From Streptomyces sp. NRRL F-6131 (lineage in GTDB: Bacteria; Actinomycetota; Actinomycetes; Streptomycetales; Streptomycetaceae), in NCBI GenBank assembly GCA_000719695.1, contig JOHN01000024.1, positions 105,811-169,810 on the forward strand: 64,000 nt of DNA, read 5' to 3'. Below are positions 59,752 to 64,000 of the stretch, one piece after another; position 1 is the stretch's first letter, and each line of letters begins with the position of its first letter. The translations under genes and the position numbers were made by a program. The notes below the pieces were generated by a model. That model was not told the DNA's origin. It saw only the letters and a list, made by a program, of their open reading frames with translations, and did no database searches.

Positions 59752-61116
59752 TCAGCTCACCCCGGTGAGCGCCTCCGTGGTGAGCGGCGCGCGCCACGGG
59801 CGGTCGCGTTCGGCGCTCCGGACGGCCGGGCCCATCGCGCAGCCGGCCGCGAGGAAGAGGCCGCCGAGGAGCAGCCAGCCCGGGCCGCCGCCGTCGAGCA
59901 GCAGGGTGGTCAGCAGCAGCGGCCCGGCGGTGCGGGCCACCGCCACCCCGGTGCCGAAGAAGCCCTGGTACTGGCCGAGCCGGTCGGCCGGGGCCAGGTC
60001 GAAGGCGATCTGCCAGGACCCGGCCGACTGCTTCATCTCGCCGAGCACCCGGAGCACCGCGCCGGCCACCAGCAGGGCCGCCGTCACCCAGACCGGGGCG
60101 GCCACGGCCGAGAGCGCGAACACGGCGCAGGAGGCGAGCAGCACGGCCCCGGCCCGGCGGACGGCCCGGGCCGCCGAGGTCAGACCGGTGACGGCGCGGG
60201 CGGTGCGGACCTGGAAGAGGGTCACCCCGACGGTGTTGAGGACGAACAGCGCCGAGCCGAGCCAGCCGAGCTGCGGGGCGCGGTCGGCGATCCAGAGCGG
60301 GATCACCAGGCTGAGCAGCGGCATCCGGAGCAGCAGCACGGTGTTGACCAGGGTGACGAGCAGGTAGCGGCGGTCCGCCAGCACCGCGAAGCCGCCGTCC
60401 CGGGCCGGACGGGCCGGACGGGCCGGACGGGCCGGACGGGCCGCGGCGCCGGTCGATGCTGCCGACACCGACACCGACACCGACACCGCCTTCGCCGACA
60501 CCGCCTTCGCCGACGGCGCCACCGTCGGCAGCCGGAGCAGGATCAGCCCCGTCGCCAGGAAGCCCAGCGCGGTCAGCGCGAACGCGCCGAGGAAGGCCGT
60601 CCTGGTCCCGACCGTGAGCGCCGCGCCGCCGAGCGCGGCGCCCACCGCCAGCCCGGCGTTGAGGGTGGCCTGCAGCCGGGCGAGCGTCGCCGTCCGCTCG
60701 CCCTCGGGGACGAGCCCGCCGACCAGCGCCTGCCGGGCCGCCCCCAGCCCGGACTGCGCGGTGGCGTAGCAGCAGGCGGCGACCAGGAACGGCAGGAAGT
60801 CGCGGACCACGAGGAACGAGGCGACCACCGCCGCCGTGCCGAGGGCCAGCGCCGCCGCCGTGCCGCGGGGGCCGCGCCGGTCGGCGAGGTGGCCGAGCGG
60901 CACCCCGGCGACCGAACCGATCGCCCAGGCCACCGCGAGGCCGAGGCCGAGCCGGGTGGGCGAGAGGCCGACGATCCGGGTGAAGTACAGCGCCGAGCTG
61001 GTGCAATAGGCGCCGTCGCCGATCGCGCTCACCAACTGAGCGACAGCGAGGGTGCGTTGGGGGCCGGACAGGGGGCTGCGGCGGGACGGCACGTTGCTCC
61101 TGGGGTGGTGGGTCAT
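59752..61116 (-). CDS. MFS transporter
   Basis: 454 residues from ATG 61116. Twelve helices. GVPLGHLADRRGPRGTAAALAL is motif A. DRLGQYQGFFGTGVAVARTAGP in the second half matches the paralogue at 40215-41543. The TM6-TM7 loop contains two low-complexity runs (Ser-Val and Arg-Pro-Ala). It probably exports a small molecule. Substrate unknown. It diverges from the IorB-like gene. Confidence 0.87.
   Translation of the reverse strand: MTHHPRSNVPSRRSPLSGPQRTLAVAQLVSAIGDGAYCTSSALYFTRIVGLSPTRLGLGLAVAWAIGSVAGVPLGHLADRRGPRGTAAALALGTAAVVASFLVVRDFLPFLVAACCYATAQSGLGAARQALVGGLVPEGERTATLARLQATLNAGLAVGAALGGAALTVGTRTAFLGAFALTALGFLATGLILLRLPTVAPSAKAVSAKAVSVSVSVSAASTGAAARPARPARPARPARDGGFAVLADRRYLLVTLVNTVLLLRMPLLSLVIPLWIADRAPQLGWLGSALFVLNTVGVTLFQVRTARAVTGLTSAARAVRRAGAVLLASCAVFALSAVAAPVWVTAALLVAGAVLRVLGEMKQSAGSWQIAFDLAPADRLGQYQGFFGTGVAVARTAGPLLLTTLLLDGGGPGWLLLGGLFLAAGCAMGPAVRSAERDRPWRAPLTTEALTGVS
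60402..60500. repeat. Tandem repeats in the MFS loop
   Basis: Units of GGGCCGGAC (60402-60443) and GACACC (from about 60463) run in frame and encode Arg-Pro-Ala and Ser-Val repeats in the cytoplasmic loop. Confidence 0.75.
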
Positions 61117-61429
61117 CCGCGGTTCTCGGGGTGCGGGAACCAGTCTGTGGCACGGGCGGACCAGGCAGAAGGTCCACCGCACCGTCGTGATCCTGGGCCA
61201 CTTCGGCACGTCGTTCTCCGTCGCACCCGCTCCGGACCCGCCCGGCGCCGCTCCGGACCCACCCGGCGCCGGTCACGCCCCCGCCCGCCCCCGGATCCGG
61301 CCGCGCGCCCCCCGGGCGCGCATCACCCGGACGGCGGTACCGCGCGCCCTGCCCGGCGTGTCCCGCGCCCTCCGTGTCCGCCCCATCCGACATCCGCTCA
61401 GATGTCCGATCATGCCCCAAGTGCCCGTG

Positions 61430-61458
61430 TTGACCGGCCAGTAGGCCGCTCCTATGCT
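61430..61458 (+). promoter_or_regulatory. Strong promoter for the IorB-like gene
   Basis: TTGACC (61430-61435) and TATGCT (61453-61458) are exactly 17 bases apart. Transcription would begin near 61465, so the ATG at 61454 lies inside the -10 box and cannot be the start codon. The remaining gap 61117-61429 shows no gene. Confidence 0.65.
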
Positions 61459-61600
61459 CAACCGCGTTCTCGCTCACGATCGTGGACACGACCAAAACCG
61501 TGCCCGCCTTCCCGAGCACCGTCCGGCACCTCCGGCACCGGGGCGGGACCCTCATGGCCCGCCCGGCCGGAGCCGTCACCCGGCGAGAAGGGCTCCTCCC

Positions 61601-63895
61601 ATCAGCACCTCCATCGCGCCCTCGGACGGCCCGGGCCCCGTCGCGGAGCAGCGGCCCGCCGCCGCCGACCGCCGCCGCTTCCTCACCTACCTGCTCGCCG
61701 CGCCGACCCTGACCGTCGCCGCCCGCGCCGGACTCGACGCCGCCGCCCCCGCCACCGCCCGGGCCGCCGAAGCCACCGCGACCGCCGGAACCGCCCCCGC
61801 AGCCGCGCCGGCCGCGGGCGGCGCCGCCCCCTCGCAACTGCTCGGCCTGCCCGGCATCCCGGACATCGTCGACCTCGGCCAGGCCCTCCAGGTCGCCGGC
61901 CTGCCGACCGCCCACCTGCTCGTCCTGGAGATCACCACCGCCGGCCGCGCCGTCCTGCACCTGCCCCGCCTGGAGGTCGGCCAGGGTCTGACCACCACGG
62001 TCGCCATGATGGTCGCCGAGGAGCTCGACGCCCGACTGACCGACGTCGACGTCCCGCTCTCCGACAGCCGCCCCGACCTGCTGTTCAGCCAGCTCACCGG
62101 CGCCTCCAACTCGGTCCGCACGCTCTACGACCCGGTCCGCGGAGCGGCCGCCGCCGCGCGCGCCCGGCTGGTCACCGCCGCCGCCCGCCGCTGGTCCCTG
62201 CCGGCCGCCACCCTGCGCACCGCCGACTCCACCGTCCTCGCCCCCGACGGCCGCCGGGCCGGCTACGGCGAACTCGCCGCCGAGGCCGCCGCCGTCACGG
62301 TGCCCGCCGTACCCGCCACCCCCAAGCCGCCGGAGCAGCGCCGCCTGGTCGGCCGCCCCACCGGCCGGATCGACGCCCGCGACATCGTCACCGGCCGCGC
62401 CCAGTACGCCGGCGACCTCGCCGTGCCCGGCGCGGTGCCCACCGTCGTCGCCCGCCCCACCACCCTGCACGGGACGCTGGCCTCGCTCGACGCCTCCGCC
62501 GCCCGCGGCATGCCCGGTGTGCTCGCCGTGGTCACCGTCCCCAGCGGGGTGGCCGTCCTCGCCGAGACCTTCGACCAGGCGCTGAAGGCCCGCGACGCGC
62601 TGCACACCTCCTGGAACCCGGGCCCGGTCGCCGCGCTCTCCGACGCCGACATCCGGTCGAAACTGCGCGCCGCGCACGCGCCGTTCCTCGTCCCGCCGCT
62701 GCTCACCCAGTACGTGGACGGCGAGTTCGACTTCGCCTTCGTCAACCACGCCCCGATGGAGGTGCTGACGGCGATCGCGGACGTCCGGCCCCACCGCGCC
62801 GAGATCTGGTTCGCCGCCCAGACCCCGATCGTCGCCCAGCAGACCATCGCCGCCGAACTCGGCCTTCCGCAGGACGCGGTGACCGTCCACGTGGTGCGCG
62901 GCGGCGGGTCCTTCGGCCGGCGGCTGTTCTACGACGCCGCCGTGGAGGCCGCGCAGATCTCCCGGGCGGCCGGTCGGCCGGTCAAACTCATGTGGACCCG
63001 CAACGACGACATGCGGCACGGCCGGATGCGGCCCGCCACCCACCACCGGGTCCGCGCCACCTACGGGCTCGGCCAGGTGCTCAGCTACGAGCACCGCGCC
63101 GCCACCGTGATGACCGACTTCGGCCACGGCCTCGGCGAGGCGCTCACCGCCGCCGGCTTCCAGCTCTCGGTCGCCGGGCTCTCGCTCGCCCAGGCCTTCT
63201 TCCTGCTCAGCCAGAGCAATCCGTACAACGTGGGCCTGCCCACCCAGCTGCTCGCCGAGGTGCCGCTGAAGATCCCCACCGGCAGCTGGCGCTCCGTCTA
63301 CTCCGGGACCGTCCGGGTCGCCGACGAGATCATGATGGACGAACTGGCCCGCCGCCTCGGCCAGGACCCGGTGGCGTTCCGCCGCGGCCGGCTGCGCGAG
63401 CCGGCCGGCCGGGCCGTCCTCGACGAGGTCGCCCGGGCCGGACGCTGGGGCCGCACCATGCCGGCCGGCCAGGCCCAGGGGATCGGCTACCACGCCGAGA
63501 ACGGCGGCCGGACCGCCTATCTGGTCGAACTCGACGCGACCGACCCGAAGCAGCCCCGGGTCACCAAGGCCGTGATCGCCGCCGACCTCGGCACCGTGAT
63601 CAACCCCACCGGCCTGGAGGCCCAGCTGACCGGCGCACTGATCGACGGCATCTCGGTGATCCTCCAGGCCGGCAACCACATCGACCGCGGCGCCGTCCGC
63701 GAGGGCAGCTTCGCCGACTTCCACTACGCGCGGCAGCGGCACAGCCCGCCGGTGGTCGAGATCCACCTGCTGCCGCCGAGCGGACCGCCCGGCGGCGCGG
63801 GCGAACTGGGCGTCCCGGCGGCCTCCGCCGCGGTGGCCAACGCCTACGCCCGGGCCACCGGGACGAGCCCGCGCGCCTTCCCGATCAACTTCTGA
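61601..63895 (+). CDS. IorB-like molybdopterin-binding oxidoreductase subunit
   Basis: About 764 residues if started at ATC 61601, nine bases after AGAAGG. No in-frame ATG, GTG or TTG exists between the promoter and the signal sequence, so the start is abnormal. A Tat signal (DRRRFLTYLLAAPTLTVAARAG) leads to the xanthine-dehydrogenase-family large subunit, isoquinoline 1-oxidoreductase beta type: VRGGGSFGRRLFYDAA, MPATHHRV-type region, and GGAGELGVPAASAAVANAYA with the catalytic Glu. It should bind molybdenum cytosine dinucleotide outside the membrane. Its [2Fe-2S] partner seems to start at the right edge. Confidence 0.85.
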   Translation: MSTSIAPSDGPGPVAEQRPAAADRRRFLTYLLAAPTLTVAARAGLDAAAPATARAAEATATAGTAPAAAPAAGGAAPSQLLGLPGIPDIVDLGQALQVAGLPTAHLLVLEITTAGRAVLHLPRLEVGQGLTTTVAMMVAEELDARLTDVDVPLSDSRPDLLFSQLTGASNSVRTLYDPVRGAAAAARARLVTAAARRWSLPAATLRTADSTVLAPDGRRAGYGELAAEAAAVTVPAVPATPKPPEQRRLVGRPTGRIDARDIVTGRAQYAGDLAVPGAVPTVVARPTTLHGTLASLDASAARGMPGVLAVVTVPSGVAVLAETFDQALKARDALHTSWNPGPVAALSDADIRSKLRAAHAPFLVPPLLTQYVDGEFDFAFVNHAPMEVLTAIADVRPHRAEIWFAAQTPIVAQQTIAAELGLPQDAVTVHVVRGGGSFGRRLFYDAAVEAAQISRAAGRPVKLMWTRNDDMRHGRMRPATHHRVRATYGLGQVLSYEHRAATVMTDFGHGLGEALTAAGFQLSVAGLSLAQAFFLLSQSNPYNVGLPTQLLAEVPLKIPTGSWRSVYSGTVRVADEIMMDELARRLGQDPVAFRRGRLREPAGRAVLDEVARAGRWGRTMPAGQAQGIGYHAENGGRTAYLVELDATDPKQPRVTKAVIAADLGTVINPTGLEAQLTGALIDGISVILQAGNHIDRGAVREGSFADFHYARQRHSPPVVEIHLLPPSGPPGGAGELGVPAASAAVANAYARATGTSPRAFPINF

Positions 63896-63983
63896 CCCGG
63901 CCCCACCACCTCACCACCCCGTCCCGCCCCGCCCCGCCCGTCCCGAGCCCACGGCCCCCGAACCCCCGAGGAACGCGCCCCCG

Positions 63984-64000
63984 ATGCCCAGCCACACCTT
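63984..64000 (+). CDS. Start of next gene, possibly the [2Fe-2S] subunit
   Basis: ATG at 63984 follows CGAGGAACG, a good site, and reads MPSHT to the window edge. Because IorB-type subunits pair with a small [2Fe-2S] subunit (IorA), which often begins similarly, that is the likely identity. Only five codons are visible. Confidence 0.35.

Noticed and set aside
61553-61712. ATG-started frame proposed as alternative start for the IorB-like gene
   Set aside because: It is in a different frame and does not join the Tat signal or the conserved domain.
59603-63766. 1387-codon minus-strand frame
   Set aside because: Antisense to the IorB-like gene and out of frame with the MFS gene.
1-64000. tRNA, rRNA, transposase or prophage genes
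   Set aside because: I looked for them and saw no cloverleaf, rRNA-like sequence, integrase or transposase motif; a dedicated search was not possible.

Overview
The window is chromosomal DNA of a high-GC actinomycete, most likely a Streptomycetaceae member (Streptomyces or Kitasatospora). Supporting signs are the extreme G/C at third codon positions, GTG starts and GTGA/ATGA gene overlaps. The families also fit: a SARP-type regulator with ATPase, NsrR with flavohaemoglobin, mycothiol-dependent formaldehyde dehydrogenase, XRE-TPR regulators, an ALF-repeat protein with an LAxTG-type sortase signal, and an I36-type inhibitor. I saw no rRNA, tRNA, CRISPR array, transposase or phage gene.

Left part (1-15.5 kb). 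After a partial beta-propeller gene, a secreted hydrolase and a PaaX-like repressor diverge from an inverted repeat. Then comes the most unusual block, a minus-strand operon at 2867-11760. It encodes a two-helix membrane protein, a CHAT (caspase-fold) protease fused to a P-loop NTPase, a 1655-residue STAND-like NTPase with a helical-repeat region and a C-terminal CHAT-like domain that has lost both catalytic residues, and an HExxH...E metallopeptidase-like protein. Upstream on the same strand are a membrane protein with an NPCBM-like ectodomain and two genes that share the motif GGVQVVGSTVHGPVAGG. I read this as a candidate conflict or cell-death system that has not been described, to my knowledge.

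Middle (15.6-49.8 kb). This is mostly core-like accessory metabolism and stress functions. It includes nsrR-hmp (nitric oxide), a large SARP-ATPase regulator, an F420-type LLM oxidoreductase, a haemerythrin, DDAH, an SGNH hydrolase, DUF2809 and DUF2252 proteins, several alpha/beta hydrolases and an XRE-cupin/MFS operon. A frameshifted HExxH gene and a DUF5685 protein with a very cysteine-rich tail follow. Next are a mycothiol-type formaldehyde dehydrogenase with an MBL hydrolase, a P450-ferredoxin pair, a kinase-like APH protein, MFS transporters, a cell-wall ALF-repeat protein, PhzF, an ArsR-type repressor divergent from its MFS pump across a 12-bp-arm palindrome, and a flavoprotein reductase that could serve the P450. 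Short tandem-repeat arrays sit at several gene ends.

Right part (49.8-64 kb). A minus-strand chain runs from an XRE-TPR regulator through eight tiny, tightly coupled genes to a PIMT-type methyltransferase. It looks like a small-protein or RiPP-like locus. Next to it is an XRE gene broken by an apparent short internal deletion. Then come a secreted S33 peptidase, a Tat-exported protein of three Cys/His repeats, a lipoprotein, an I36-type inhibitor, an MFS transporter and an IorB-like molybdenum oxidoreductase gene that appears to lack a normal start codon. Strong hairpins close most convergent gene pairs.
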